64,000 nucleotides of DNA from the NCBI RefSeq assembly GCF_900198195.1, contig NZ_LT899436.1, positions 868,001 to 932,000 of the forward strand. The letters run 5' to 3'. The notes beneath the pieces were generated by a model. That model made no database searches. It was not told where the DNA came from and saw only the letters and a list, made by a program, of their open reading frames with translations. Both the position numbers and the translations under genes were made by a program. Positions 43,795 to 52,724 of the stretch are shown one piece after another (position 1 is the first letter of the stretch; each line of letters starts with the position of its first letter). Source of the stretch: Tenacibaculum jejuense (lineage in GTDB: Bacteria; Bacteroidota; Bacteroidia; Flavobacteriales; Flavobacteriaceae).

Positions 43795-44805
43795 AACTCT
43801 ATTCCAAAACTTTTGTAAATCTTCCTTAGTAGGAGTTTTATCATATAATGGCATTGCTTCCCAGCGATTGCCATTTTTTTTGATCTCAAAACTAAAAACA
43901 GATGAGTTTTTGTCTTCAGGATTTAATAATGGGTAACGTAAATCATTATATTGAATTCGATTATTATCGATTTGTTGAAGATTATAAAAATCATTACTAA
44001 ACCAAGATAATTTCTTTAAATCAGCATTTTGTTTCATGGGTAAAAGCTCATGATTTTTAGGTAAACTAATAAAACTATTTTTTGGTTTTTGTGAGTCAAA
44101 ATGAGAATAAAAGCTCACTTTATAGTCCTCTTTAGTTTCTACAATAGCGTACCAAAGTATATTGTTGAAAATTGTTGGTTGGGCCGAATATCTTTCATAT
44201 TCAATTTTAGATTCAGAAAGCGCATTTTTAAAAACACGATCAATGTATATTTTATTTCCGATAGTAAATAGCAGATAAGCAGAACTCAAGTACACGCCAG
44301 ATTTTAACCAAAAACTACGTTTACTACTTGTTCTCTTAAAGAACATTAAAATGATTAAAGAAATTAAAAATGGAATTGTGTATATCGGGTCAACAACAGC
44401 AATTGTATTAAAAGCTACACGATAATCCGAAAAAGGTAGAAATAGTTGTGTGCCATAAGGTGTAAAACTATCTAAAAGAGGATGAGTAAAAATCGATAAA
44501 AAAAATAGCCAAATCCAATCTCTAGAGGTTGTTGTTCCAATTCTCTTTTTGGTATTATATAATTTGAAAGTTCCTTGCCCAAATACATAAGCACCTAAAA
44601 AAGCAAATACAATAGAATGCATAAACCCTCTGTGAAAAATAAGCTCGTCAATTGAATTTGAATAGAATAAACTTCCCACAAAAACATCTAAATCAGGAAT
44701 TGTACCTCCAATAGCACCAAATAATAAAGCTTTATTTCCAATCTTTTTACCAAGTGCAATTTCACCACATGCAGCACCTAAAACTATTTGAGTTAATGAA
44801 TCCAT
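43783..44805 (-). CDS. YdjM/DUF457-type membrane-bound metal-dependent hydrolase
   Basis: The start is taken at MDSLTQIVLGAACGE (ATG 44805), the usual beginning; upstream codons lack family features. The 340-residue protein has the conserved GAIGGTIPDLDV near residue 32, HRGFMHSIVFA near 55 and THPLLDSFTPYGT near 103, whose His/Asp residues define the family (distantly phospholipase C-like zinc site), plus four to five membrane helices in the first half and a soluble C-terminal half. Activity in this family is little studied. Its stop overlaps the PLP-enzyme 3' end by 12 bases in convergent orientation. Confidence 0.85.
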   Translation of the reverse strand: MDSLTQIVLGAACGEIALGKKIGNKALLFGAIGGTIPDLDVFVGSLFYSNSIDELIFHRGFMHSIVFAFLGAYVFGQGTFKLYNTKKRIGTTTSRDWIWLFFLSIFTHPLLDSFTPYGTQLFLPFSDYRVAFNTIAVVDPIYTIPFLISLIILMFFKRTSSKRSFWLKSGVYLSSAYLLFTIGNKIYIDRVFKNALSESKIEYERYSAQPTIFNNILWYAIVETKEDYKVSFYSHFDSQKPKNSFISLPKNHELLPMKQNADLKKLSWFSNDFYNLQQIDNNRIQYNDLRYPLLNPEDKNSSVFSFEIKKNGNRWEAMPLYDKTPTKEDLQKFWNRVLGN

Positions 44806-44887
44806 ATAAAGGCAAAAGTAGCAAACGGTTTCCACTTGCGTAAGTCTTAACAAAATCGTAACATTACACAACCAAAAAAATCGATCA

Positions 44888-46378
44888 ATGCAAGAAAACC
44901 AGAACAATTCTGAAATTAAAATTGAAGATCAAAAAATCCAAAAAAATCCGAATCTATCTATTTTAGAAGCTTTAATTCCAGTAATTGCACTTATTGGTAT
45001 GTTAGCCTACAATGTTTATGTATTTGGAGACGATGCATTAAGTGGAAGTAATCAATTTATTCTTCTTTTAGGTGGAGCTGTAGCTGCTTTAGTCGGATTT
45101 AAAAATAAGGTTAGTTTTCAATTAATGATGGATGAAGTTGCAGAGAATTTAAAATCAACTTCTAGTGCAATTTTAGTTTTGTTAATGGTTGGAGCTTTAG
45201 CAGGAACTTGGTTAATCAGTGGGGTAATACCTTCCATGATTTATTATGGATTACAAATTTTAAATCCTACAATATTTTTAGTAGCATGTTTAATTATATG
45301 TGCGGTAATATCTGTAGCGACAGGTAGTTCATGGACTACTGCTGCTACTGTAGGAATTGCTTTAATTGGTATTGGAGATGCACTTGGTATTTCTTTAGGA
45401 ATGACAGCAGGAGCTGTATTGTCTGGAGCATATTTTGGAGATAAAATGTCGCCAATGTCAGATACAACAAATTTAGCCCCTGCAATGGCAGGGACAGATC
45501 TGTTTACGCATATTAAATACATGACTTATACAACAATTCCTACTTTTGTGGTAACATTTGTGTTTTTTCTAATTTTAGGATTTACACAATCAACAACAGG
45601 AAATGCAGATACGGCGCAAATGTTAAAAGATATAGATAAAGCTTTTAATATTTCTCCAATATTATTTATTGTTCCTGTAGCGGTTGTAATATTAATAATC
45701 AAAAAAACGCCACCATTAATAGCATTACTAGGAGGAACACTTTTAGGCGGTGTTTTTGCTTTAATTTTTCAACCAGATGTTGTAGCTCAAGTAGCAGGTG
45801 TGGATCCAAAAGATTTAGGTTTTAATTCAGCATATAAAGGAGTTATGAAAGCAATCACTGTTGATACTTCTGTTGCCACTGATAACGAAGTGTTAAAAGA
45901 TTTGTTTACAGCTGGAGGAATGAAGAAAATGATGGGAACTATCTGGTTAGTTATTTGTGCAATGGTTTTTGGAGGGATAATGGATGCAATTGGAGCTTTA
46001 GCTAAGATTAGTAGTTTTATGTTAAGCTTATTTGATAGCGTTTTTGGCTTATTTGCAAGTACAGTAGCAACTTGTATTGGTTTAAATATAACAGCATCAG
46101 ATCAATATTTAGCATTAGTTGTTCCTGGTAAAATGTATGCCAAGGCTTATAAAGATAAAGGTTTAGCTCCTGAAAACTTGAGTAGAACCCTAGAAGATAG
46201 CGGAACAGTAACTTCGGTGTTAATTCCATGGAATACATGTGGAGCATACCATTCTGGAGTTTTAGGCGTACCAGTTGTAGATTATGCCTTTTATGCAATG
46301 TTTAATTGGTTAAGCCCTTTTATGACACTAATTTTCGCGGCATTTAGAATCAAAATAAGACAGATTACATCTAAATAA
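44888..46378 (+). CDS. nhaC: Na+/H+ antiporter NhaC-type
   Basis: The 496-residue polytopic membrane protein shows NhaC landmarks: LVLLMVGALAGTWLISGVIP near 98, ATGSSWTTAATVGIALIGIG near 144, SGAYFGDKMSPMSDTTNLA near 178 and EDSGTVTSVLIPWNTCGAYH near 437. NhaC antiporters exchange Na+ for H+ across the inner membrane for pH and sodium homeostasis; some relatives exchange organic anions (malate/lactate type), which cannot be excluded. The gene stands alone, divergent from the hydrolase gene. Confidence 0.9.
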   Translation: MQENQNNSEIKIEDQKIQKNPNLSILEALIPVIALIGMLAYNVYVFGDDALSGSNQFILLLGGAVAALVGFKNKVSFQLMMDEVAENLKSTSSAILVLLMVGALAGTWLISGVIPSMIYYGLQILNPTIFLVACLIICAVISVATGSSWTTAATVGIALIGIGDALGISLGMTAGAVLSGAYFGDKMSPMSDTTNLAPAMAGTDLFTHIKYMTYTTIPTFVVTFVFFLILGFTQSTTGNADTAQMLKDIDKAFNISPILFIVPVAVVILIIKKTPPLIALLGGTLLGGVFALIFQPDVVAQVAGVDPKDLGFNSAYKGVMKAITVDTSVATDNEVLKDLFTAGGMKKMMGTIWLVICAMVFGGIMDAIGALAKISSFMLSLFDSVFGLFASTVATCIGLNITASDQYLALVVPGKMYAKAYKDKGLAPENLSRTLEDSGTVTSVLIPWNTCGAYHSGVLGVPVVDYAFYAMFNWLSPFMTLIFAAFRIKIRQITSK

Positions 46379-46440
46379 AATTATCAAGTTCTTTTTCATA
46401 ATTTGTATATTTAAATTAATAACCTATTAAATATCAAATG

Positions 46441-46596
46441 ATGAAAAAACAGATTTTAAATTTAGGAACTAAATTAGAAAAAGATCAATTAAAGAATTTT
46501 AATGGAGGACTTTCTCGGGTAGAATTTTGTAGAGAAGTTTGCTCTCGAAATAGATATTATCCAGATCATTATTATGTTAGATGTGGATGTGCGTAA
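46441..46596 (+). CDS. Cys-containing GG-leader peptide precursor
   Basis: A 51-codon gene (or 52 from ATG 46438) followed by a strong terminator. The leader ends with the canonical double glycine (LEKDQLKNFNGG, Gly22-Gly23) typical of bacteriocin-type or Bacteroidota natural-product leaders. The 28-residue core has Cys at 30, 34, 48 and 50 (CxxxC and CxC) and is rich in Tyr and Arg. It has no similarity to the core of the two Cys-rich peptides at 25 and 29 kb. No C39 peptidase, exporter or tailoring enzyme is nearby. Upstream is AACCTATTA (46421-46429), also found before two other small genes here. Confidence 0.75.
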   Translation: MKKQILNLGTKLEKDQLKNFNGGLSRVEFCREVCSRNRYYPDHYYVRCGCA

Positions 46597-46606
46597 GCAA
46601 AAGAAA

Positions 46607-46640
46607 TAAAAGCGCCTTATTGAGAAATAAGGCGCTTTTA
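46607..46640. terminator. Strong bidirectional terminator after the GG peptide
   Basis: A perfect 15-base stem (46607-46621 with 46626-46640) closing a GAGA loop. It lies between the peptide gene and the convergent porin gene. Confidence 0.93.
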
Positions 46641-46661
46641 TTATATATTGTTTCAGTTGTT

Positions 46662-48623
46662 TTATATAAACCAATTCCAAACCAACCCAAAACGTATAGA
46701 CATATCTCTATATGGATAATTAGGAGCTGAGAAGTAATTTCTTGTTGATAAAAAGCTAGATGTTATGTTATCTATTTTAAAGAAAATACGAGTTCTTTTT
46801 ACACGTGCATTAAAAAATACATCTACAGATGGAAACCCTATTTCTGTATCGTTTTGAACTGTAAATTCATTTACTATAGGATTGAAAGCATTTGCTTTAT
46901 ACTTTGTGAAAAAATTAAAAGTTCCTCCAATTTGTACTAAAATAGGTTTGCCTCTAAACCATTCGCCAGTATAATATAAAGTGTTTCTAGTAACAAATTC
47001 AGGAACTCTAAACACAGCATTTCCACTAGAAACATTTTGATACATTAATGTATTATCGAAAGCAAAATTTTTAAAGAATTTAAACTCTTTACTAACTTTT
47101 ACTTTTAAGTATGTTATAGATTCGTCAAATTGTTTTGGAGTATTATCAGAATCAAAGTAAACATAATCTTCAATGTTAGTGAAGTCTAAGCTTGCATTTC
47201 CCCATTTAGAATTAAAAGAAAAGCCAATATTTCTAGTGTCTATATTTGTAAAGTTATTATCCCAATTATAATCATTATATACACTTTGAAATAGTAAAGT
47301 GTTAAATCTTGGAGCTTTCGAGGTGAGTAATAAACTTCCTTTAACAGTAAAAAGACTATCTTTTTTGTACATCGCTTCTCCACTAAAATGGTTTCCTGCT
47401 AAATAACCACTTCCAGGAGTTAAATTTGCACTTGCATTTACTTTAAAGTTTTTAATACGACCGTTCCAATCTGCTCCTAACGAAATAGCATTTCCCTTTA
47501 ATCTACTTCTATTTACAAGTATATTACCGTTATGTATTGTATCATAACCATAGTTTACTGTTGTGTAATTTGCTTTCACTTTAAATTTACCAAGAATATA
47601 TTTTGAGTTAAATTCTAAGTAACCCTGATTATTGATTAAGTTGTAATCTACTCGCTCATCAATACCACCAGAACTTTTACTTGCATCACCAAAAAAGTCT
47701 GTATCTAAAGACGACTGTCCAAACCTATATTCTTTAGATTCATAATGTAAGATATGACCAACTTTTAAATTTGTAAAGTTTTTAGTGTTGGTAGTATCTT
47801 TACTTGAAAATAATTTAAAATTATGATCTGCATACACCCGAATTCCTTCTAGGTTACTTTCAGAATCAGTTAAATTAACATCTAAACGACCTCTATCTTC
47901 AAAATTTGGATCATTAGTTAAAAAGTTCTCTAATGCTTGTGTGGTAAGTCCACCATTTTCTTGATTTACAAAATCTTGAGTTGTGACTTGTGCACGTATA
48001 CGATATTGATCTTTTGGAGTGCTATAAGTTAATGTAGATCTAAAATTACCCGAACTAGAAAGTGAGCGTCTATATTGTCCTAAAGAACGTAATCCTCGGT
48101 AAGCAAAACTTAAGTTGAAACGTTTAGAAAGATTAAATGTAAATAAAGCGTCTAAAACCTGACCTTGTTCTTGTCCAGTTCGATACATAATTACTGTTGT
48201 AGGTGTAGGAACACGATAGTAATCGATATCCTCTATTTGCATGTAATTAAATTGTTTTCCAGTAAAACCAATGTCAGGAAATTGAGAAATGTTTCTAAAA
48301 TTATATCCTAAATTGTTAAATGTTTGACCTTGATTTTGAAAAGCAAGTAATTCAAAATTATCTTTCCTTCTAAAGTTAAACTTGTAATCTTTTCTAATAG
48401 TTAGAGTAGTGTCTATATAACTTGTATCTTTTTTAAAACTAATAATTTTATAGTCAGTAAATTTAGTTTTACCACTAAGTTTTACATTAATTTCATCATT
48501 CGAAATTGTATCTAACCTATTAATACCTTGATTAAATCCACCAACACCACTTCCTAACGATCTTATCTGAGCATTTATAGTAAAAGAGCTAATAACGAAA
48601 AGAATACCAATGATATATTTCAT
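46662..48623 (-). CDS. Putative outer-membrane porin
   Basis: The 653-residue protein has a signal peptide (to INAQ, residue 19), a Gly-rich N-terminus (LGSGVGGFNQG), and long stretches of alternating hydrophobic and polar residues with many aromatics, ending NWFI, typical of a beta-barrel with a terminal aromatic residue. It resembles the large putative-porin family of flavobacteria often found beside rnhB, as here (divergent). Substrate unknown. Confidence 0.8.
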   Translation of the reverse strand: MKYIIGILFVISSFTINAQIRSLGSGVGGFNQGINRLDTISNDEINVKLSGKTKFTDYKIISFKKDTSYIDTTLTIRKDYKFNFRRKDNFELLAFQNQGQTFNNLGYNFRNISQFPDIGFTGKQFNYMQIEDIDYYRVPTPTTVIMYRTGQEQGQVLDALFTFNLSKRFNLSFAYRGLRSLGQYRRSLSSSGNFRSTLTYSTPKDQYRIRAQVTTQDFVNQENGGLTTQALENFLTNDPNFEDRGRLDVNLTDSESNLEGIRVYADHNFKLFSSKDTTNTKNFTNLKVGHILHYESKEYRFGQSSLDTDFFGDASKSSGGIDERVDYNLINNQGYLEFNSKYILGKFKVKANYTTVNYGYDTIHNGNILVNRSRLKGNAISLGADWNGRIKNFKVNASANLTPGSGYLAGNHFSGEAMYKKDSLFTVKGSLLLTSKAPRFNTLLFQSVYNDYNWDNNFTNIDTRNIGFSFNSKWGNASLDFTNIEDYVYFDSDNTPKQFDESITYLKVKVSKEFKFFKNFAFDNTLMYQNVSSGNAVFRVPEFVTRNTLYYTGEWFRGKPILVQIGGTFNFFTKYKANAFNPIVNEFTVQNDTEIGFPSVDVFFNARVKRTRIFFKIDNITSSFLSTRNYFSAPNYPYRDMSIRFGLVWNWFI

Positions 48624-48666
48624 AAGGGCAAATGTAAAATAATAAAACGAAAATTTATGTGAATAA

Positions 48667-48674
48667 TATCTTTG
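48667..48674 (+). promoter_or_regulatory. -7 box (TATCTTTG) for rnhB
   Basis: Matches TAnnTTTG, 20 bases before the rnhB ATG. Confidence 0.5.
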
Positions 48675-48693
48675 AAAACTGTTAATTTGTTTT

Positions 48694-49299
48694 ATGTTAC
48701 AAATGAATTTTAGCGGTTTTGTTTTAGAAGCAGGAACAGATGAAGCAGGAAGAGGTTGTTTAGCAGGCCCTGTTGTAGCAGCTGCGGTTATTTTACCAGA
48801 GGATTTTCATCATGAATTATTAAATGATTCAAAACAAATCTCTGAGAAAAAGAGAAACATTTTACGGCCTTTTATCGAAGAAAATGCAACTGCTTATGCT
48901 GTTTGTTTTATAGATAACGAAGAGGTTGACGAGTTAAATGTTCTACAATCTTCCATCGTTGGAATGCATCGATCATTGGATAAGTTAAAGACCCAGCCTG
49001 AATTTATTATTATCGACGGAAATAAATTTAAACCGTATAAAGAAATTCCTCATGAAACAATTGTAAAAGGAGACGCAAAATTTATGAGTATAGCAGCCGC
49101 TTCTGTGTTAGCAAAAACATATAGAGACGATTTTATGGAGAAAATTCATAAAGAGTTTCCTGAATATAATTGGAAAAAAAATAAAGGGTATCCAACTAAA
49201 GAACATCGAGAAGCTATAAGGAAGTTCGGTGCTACACCATATCATCGAAAGTCATTTCGCTTATTACCAGAGCAATTGAAAATTGATTTTGAAAGGTAA
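48694..49299 (+). CDS. rnhB: Ribonuclease HII
   Basis: The 201-residue enzyme removes RNA from RNA-DNA hybrids, including single ribonucleotides. The catalytic motif [19 protein letters not shown] sits near residue 13 with its Asp-Glu pair; later acidic residues lie in IIIDGNKF near 108, and [14 protein letters not shown] near 130 is the conserved RNase HII segment. Two ATGs (48694, 48703) are possible starts. Divergent from the porin gene. Confidence 0.95.
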   Translation: MLQMNFSGFVLEAGTDEAGRGCLAGPVVAAAVILPEDFHHELLNDSKQISEKKRNILRPFIEENATAYAVCFIDNEEVDELNVLQSSIVGMHRSLDKLKTQPEFIIIDGNKFKPYKEIPHETIVKGDAKFMSIAAASVLAKTYRDDFMEKIHKEFPEYNWKKNKGYPTKEHREAIRKFGATPYHRKSFRLLPEQLKIDFER

Positions 49300-49315
49300 C
49301 TTTTTGTTAACTTTA

Positions 49316-49428
49316 AATACGTACAGTAATTACTTATAGCGATTAATTTTACAGTGCAATTAGCCCGTAGGTTAATCCCCTTTTCCCTCAAAAAGTGCGA
49401 TGAATGTATAAGTTCAATCGCACTTTTT
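49316..49428 (+). ncRNA. Candidate small RNA or 3' element ending in a terminator
   Basis: Between convergent rnhB and the next gene, a patch (about 49350-49386) has an unusual, less AT-rich composition (GTGCAATTAGCCCGTAGG followed by a C-rich run). It leads straight into a strong hairpin terminator (49390-49428). No promoter is certain. It could be a small RNA, or merely the rnhB 3' untranslated region. Confidence 0.25.
49390..49428. terminator. Terminator between rnhB and the convergent gene
   Basis: A perfect 12-base stem AAAAAGTGCGAT/ATCGCACTTTTT with a 15-base loop and flanking A and T tracts, usable in both directions. Confidence 0.88.
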
Positions 49429-49433
49429 TGTTG

Positions 49434-49961
49434 TTATTTAGATTTTACACCAATAAAATTGTCTGATTTCAGTTTAAATAACACATTAAAAGTGGTTAAA
49501 CTTCCATAGATTCTTGTAATGTATTGTTGTAAATCAATTTTATCTTGATCATCAAGTGTTTTACTCGAATTAATTTTTTGTTCCATCACACGAATTCTAT
49601 CACGTACCATCACAATTTTATGAAAGAAAGTATCGATAGGGATTTCTTTTGAAGCTAAATTCGTGTCAGCAGGTTCAATTATAAGTTTTCCTCCTTTAAA
49701 TTTATCTGCAATAGGCACAACTTCAGAAACATCACTCCATTTTTTTAAAATATTTCGAAGTGTACTTTCTACTTCGTAAAAGCTTATTGTATCTACTTCA
49801 TCTTCTACGGCTTCAATAATTTCAATTTCTGTATCTAAGTCAATTGTTTCTAATCCGTTTTCTTGAAAAGTAACCCAATAATGTTTGCTATCTACATTAG
49901 TAACAACACCAAAACCGTATTCAGAATGATTAATTCTAGATCCAATTCCTAATAATTTCAT
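49434..49961 (-). CDS. Unknown protein with Tudor/SH3-like N-terminus
   Basis: The 175-residue cytoplasmic protein begins LGIGSRINHSEYGFGVV, a pattern like the small beta-barrel ends of UvrD/PcrA helicases and CarD-type proteins, followed by an acidic stretch (residues 45-60) and a helical C-terminal half. This suggests a nucleic-acid or RNA-polymerase contact, but I cannot name the family. It is divergent from the NdpA-like nucleoid protein gene, which makes a DNA-related role a little more attractive. Confidence 0.65.
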   Translation of the reverse strand: MKLLGIGSRINHSEYGFGVVTNVDSKHYWVTFQENGLETIDLDTEIEIIEAVEDEVDTISFYEVESTLRNILKKWSDVSEVVPIADKFKGGKLIIEPADTNLASKEIPIDTFFHKIVMVRDRIRVMEQKINSSKTLDDQDKIDLQQYITRIYGSLTTFNVLFKLKSDNFIGVKSK

Positions 49962-49993
49962 ATATCAACTATTTTAAACGACACTAAAATACG

Positions 49994-50001
49994 TATTTTT
50001 G
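49994..50001 (+). promoter_or_regulatory. -7 box (TATTTTTG) for the NdpA-like gene
   Basis: Matches TAnnTTTG, 27 bases before the start codon at 50021. Confidence 0.5.
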
Positions 50002-50020
50002 TGACCTAATTTTTTGAAAA

Positions 50021-51070
50021 ATGATTAAAAGAACTCGTGCAGAACTAACAAAGTGTATTATCCACAAGGTGGCTAATAAGTATAATAGTGGTAAAAATTC
50101 ATTATCAGAGAGTTTAGTTCGTTTTGATGAAGAAAGCTATGAATTATTAATGCCATTTTTATTGAAACCATTTGGTACAGTAACACAGAGTTACCGTTTT
50201 AATCATCATGCAGATGTACGATTAAATGAAATTAATAACTATGCTTCAAAGATTTTCGAAGATGAAGAAACTTTTATCGAGCATTCAAAAAATATAGTTA
50301 ATCATTTGTATGAACAGTCAAATTCAGCCCAAATTAAAACAGGAGATGTTTTAGTAGTGTTATTTGAAGGACTAGAATATAAAGATGTTTTAACAGAAGC
50401 TGTTGGAGTTTTTAAAATTGAAAATAAAGTTGATTTCTTTCAAACATATTTAGATGATGATAGTTTTGATGTTGTTGTTCAGAAAGGAATTTCTACTAAA
50501 AAATTAGATAAAGGTTGTTTAATCTTAAATTCTTCGGATACTGAAGGAACTGTGGTATTATCTGTAGATAATAATAATTACGATGCACAATATTGGATCA
50601 AGAATTTCTTGAATGTGAAGTATGCTGATGATAGAAATTTACATACTCAACATTATTTAGAGTTGTGTAGAGATTTTTCTGAAGAGATTATTAAGCCTGA
50701 GTATGGTAAGCACGAACAAGGAAACTTTTTAGCAAATACAGTTGATTATTTTAAAGAGCATGAAAGTGTAGATTATCATACATTTAAAGACGAGATTTTT
50801 GAAGATGATAAACATAAAGATATGTTTGAAGATTACAAAAAGCATTTTGAGAAATTAAATGATGTATTAGTAAGAAATAATTTCGAAGTCTCTGATATTG
50901 TATTAAAGAAAGAAAAAGGAAAACTTAAAACGGAAATAAAGCTAGATACAAATATTCAAATCAAAATAGATATTGATGCACCAGATGCTGCTTCAGAATA
51001 TTTAGAAAGAGGTTTTGATGAAGAAAAGAAAATGAAGTTTTATAAAGTGTATTACAACGCGGAGAAATAA
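50021..51070 (+). CDS. Nucleoid-associated protein, NdpA/YejK family
   Basis: The 349-residue protein fits the NdpA (37 kDa nucleoid-associated) family: N-terminal CIIHKVANK followed by conserved hydrophobic-acidic segments, GDVLVVLFEG near residue 108, DKGCLILNSSDTEG near 166, YWIKNFLNVKYADD near 192 and a C-terminal ERGFDEEKKMKFYKV. Family members copurify with the nucleoid; molecular function is poorly defined. Monocistronic, with a promoter box upstream and terminator behind. Confidence 0.85.
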   Translation: MIKRTRAELTKCIIHKVANKYNSGKNSLSESLVRFDEESYELLMPFLLKPFGTVTQSYRFNHHADVRLNEINNYASKIFEDEETFIEHSKNIVNHLYEQSNSAQIKTGDVLVVLFEGLEYKDVLTEAVGVFKIENKVDFFQTYLDDDSFDVVVQKGISTKKLDKGCLILNSSDTEGTVVLSVDNNNYDAQYWIKNFLNVKYADDRNLHTQHYLELCRDFSEEIIKPEYGKHEQGNFLANTVDYFKEHESVDYHTFKDEIFEDDKHKDMFEDYKKHFEKLNDVLVRNNFEVSDIVLKKEKGKLKTEIKLDTNIQIKIDIDAPDAASEYLERGFDEEKKMKFYKVYYNAEK

Positions 51071-51072
51071 AT

Positions 51073-51099
51073 AAAAAGCAGCTATTAAAGCTGCTTTTT
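51073..51099. terminator. Terminator after the NdpA-like gene
   Basis: A perfect 10-base stem (51073-51082 with 51090-51099), seven-base loop and T run; also serves the convergent small membrane-protein gene. Confidence 0.9.
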
Positions 51100-51456
51100 T
51101 TATGAGTTATATTCTTTTATTTCATTTTCTAATTCTGCTTTTAAAGTATTTAATTTGCGTAATTTTTTATTGTTTTGGTATTTTGAGTTAAAATGAAATA
51201 ATAAACAAAAAATAGTGTATACTAAACCACAAATTATTACCAATGTGATGTAATTGTAATCTCCTTTTTCTAAAAGAGACTCTTTTCTTCTATGTAAAGC
51301 GTCACTTCCGCTGTATGTTGGAGCCCAGAAAGAAAATACGATCCCTAAAATAATTACTTTCCATAAGTGTTTTAATATAAAGTTCTGTTCTCTTTTTATG
51401 TTTTCAATTTTATAAATTGTTGCTTGTAAGTGTTTTTCTTTTTGCTGCTTGGACAT
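51100..51456 (-). CDS. Small two-helix membrane protein, unknown
   Basis: A 118-residue protein with charged ends and two membrane helices (about residues 30-47 and 68-88), the loop between them containing SGSDALHRRKES. The termini look coiled-coil. No family recognised. It starts one base from the phnA stop and is probably in the same transcript. Confidence 0.6.
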   Translation of the reverse strand: MSKQQKEKHLQATIYKIENIKREQNFILKHLWKVIILGIVFSFWAPTYSGSDALHRRKESLLEKGDYNYITLVIICGLVYTIFCLLFHFNSKYQNNKKLRKLNTLKAELENEIKEYNS

Positions 51457-51457
51457 T

Positions 51458-52036
51458 TTATAATTTTTTTACATATTTAGTCACGATGACAATATTTTGT
51501 CCGTCAACTTTTCCTTCAATATATTCTGCATTTTCAGCATCCAAAGAAATTCTTCTAACAGCTGTACCTTGTTTGCAAACCATACTAGATCCTTTAACTT
51601 TTAAATCTTTAATTAATACTACAGAATCTCCAGCTTGTAAAATGGCTCCATTACTATCTCTATGAATTACCTTTTCACTTTCATCTAAATGTTCACCAGT
51701 TGCTTCGGCAAAACGAAGCTCATCAGCTTCTAAATACATCATGTCAAGTAAATCTTGAGGCCAACCTTCTTTTTTTAAACGATTCAACATTCTCCAAGCA
51801 ACAACTTTAACAGGAGTAAATTCGCTCCACATGCTATCATTTAAACAACGCCAATGATTTGGATTAGTTGTTTCTGGATTATTAATTTGAGATATGCAGT
51901 GTGAACAAGCTAAAATGCTTCCATCTACACCTCCAGTAGAAATTGGTGGAACTTCGTAAATATTTAAATCAGTTGTAGCTGCACATAATTCACATTTATG
52001 TCCGCTTCTTTCTTGTAATTCTTGTAATAAACTCAT
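51458..52036 (-). CDS. phnA: PhnA/YjdM-family zinc-ribbon protein
   Basis: The 192-residue protein has an N-terminal zinc ribbon (CELCAATTDL near residue 15; CSHC near 44) and the C-terminal PhnA domain (RDSNGAILQAGDSVVLIKDLKVKGSS near 127, region; KQGTAVRRISL near 158; GKVDGQNIVIVTKYVKK at the end). Despite the old name linking it to alkylphosphonate use, the biochemical role is uncertain. The heptamer repeat array at 52073-52135 lies directly upstream, in its promoter area. Confidence 0.88.
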   Translation of the reverse strand: MSLLQELQERSGHKCELCAATTDLNIYEVPPISTGGVDGSILACSHCISQINNPETTNPNHWRCLNDSMWSEFTPVKVVAWRMLNRLKKEGWPQDLLDMMYLEADELRFAEATGEHLDESEKVIHRDSNGAILQAGDSVVLIKDLKVKGSSMVCKQGTAVRRISLDAENAEYIEGKVDGQNIVIVTKYVKKL

Positions 52037-52072
52037 TGGTTCGCTTTAGGTTTGCGAAAGTATATATTTTTT

Positions 52073-52135
52073 CAATTATCAATTATCAATTATCAATTAT
52101 CAATTATCAATTATCAATTATCAATTATCAATTAT
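52073..52135. repeat. Heptanucleotide tandem repeat, CAATTAT x9
   Basis: Nine perfect copies of CAATTAT. On the minus strand the array begins 37 bases before the phnA ATG, next to a near-consensus -7 box (TACTTTCG), so copies offer TTG (-33-like) triplets every seven bases. It resembles the other 7-mer array at 691-740 in unit length, not in sequence. Confidence 0.95.
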
Positions 52136-52231
52136 GATAAAGTTGTGTCTAAATGAAATCGTATTATCCAAACTTTTGAAATAATACACACAAAATCAAT
52201 TCAACAATAGGTTTTCAATATAAAAATGAAC

Positions 52232-52657
52232 CTAACACGAAGTATCGGCAATAATCTTCCATTCGCCTTTTATTCGTTTAAAGATGATCATAAAAATACC
52301 ATTTGCATTTCCAACTTCTCTAGTAAGGTGATATTCTCCCATAACATAATAACTATTACTTTCAATTTTAGAAATCGCTCTAATTTTGAATTTTAGTTTA
52401 CCCGAATCTTCAGCATATGGATAACTTTTCTTATAATTTTCTAGTGTTTTTTTCCATCCATAAGTCACACCATTTTTACCTTGAAATTTTAAAGAATCCG
52501 ATTTCCAATATCCTAACATAAAACAATCTAAATCATGTCTCGACCAATCTGATTCTTGATGTTTCATAAGTGTGATTATTTCTTTTTTATCTTGTTCTTC
52601 ATTTGAAGTAGCACAAGAATAAATAATTACGATAAAGATGAGTAGTAGTTTTTTCAT
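52232..52657 (-). CDS. SnoaL/NTF2-like (DUF4440-type) lipoprotein
   Basis: The 141-residue protein has a lipobox (IIYSC, Cys15) followed by an NTF2-like fold pattern: DKKEIITLMKHQESDWSRHD near residue 23, VTYGWKKTLENYKK near 63, and a closing strand GIFMIIFKRIKGEWKIIAD. Such domains bind small ligands or act as accessory enzymes; the cellular role here is unknown. Envelope-anchored. It stands alone, divergent from the GNAT gene. Confidence 0.82.
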   Translation of the reverse strand: MKKLLLIFIVIIYSCATSNEEQDKKEIITLMKHQESDWSRHDLDCFMLGYWKSDSLKFQGKNGVTYGWKKTLENYKKSYPYAEDSGKLKFKIRAISKIESNSYYVMGEYHLTREVGNANGIFMIIFKRIKGEWKIIADTSC

Positions 52658-52724
52658 GATAAAAAAATTAGACTCTTAAGATATAACCTTTTTTTAAAAT
52701 CGTATTATTGATAAAAATAATAGC

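Noticed and set aside
44806..44907. 34-residue N-terminal extension of the YdjM-type hydrolase
   Set aside because: The family begins at MDSLTQ; the extension overlaps the divergent nhaC gene and has no matching motif.
46017..46298. Minus-strand open frame inside nhaC
   Set aside because: Shadow of the membrane-protein codons, Leu/Tyr-rich, no own signals.
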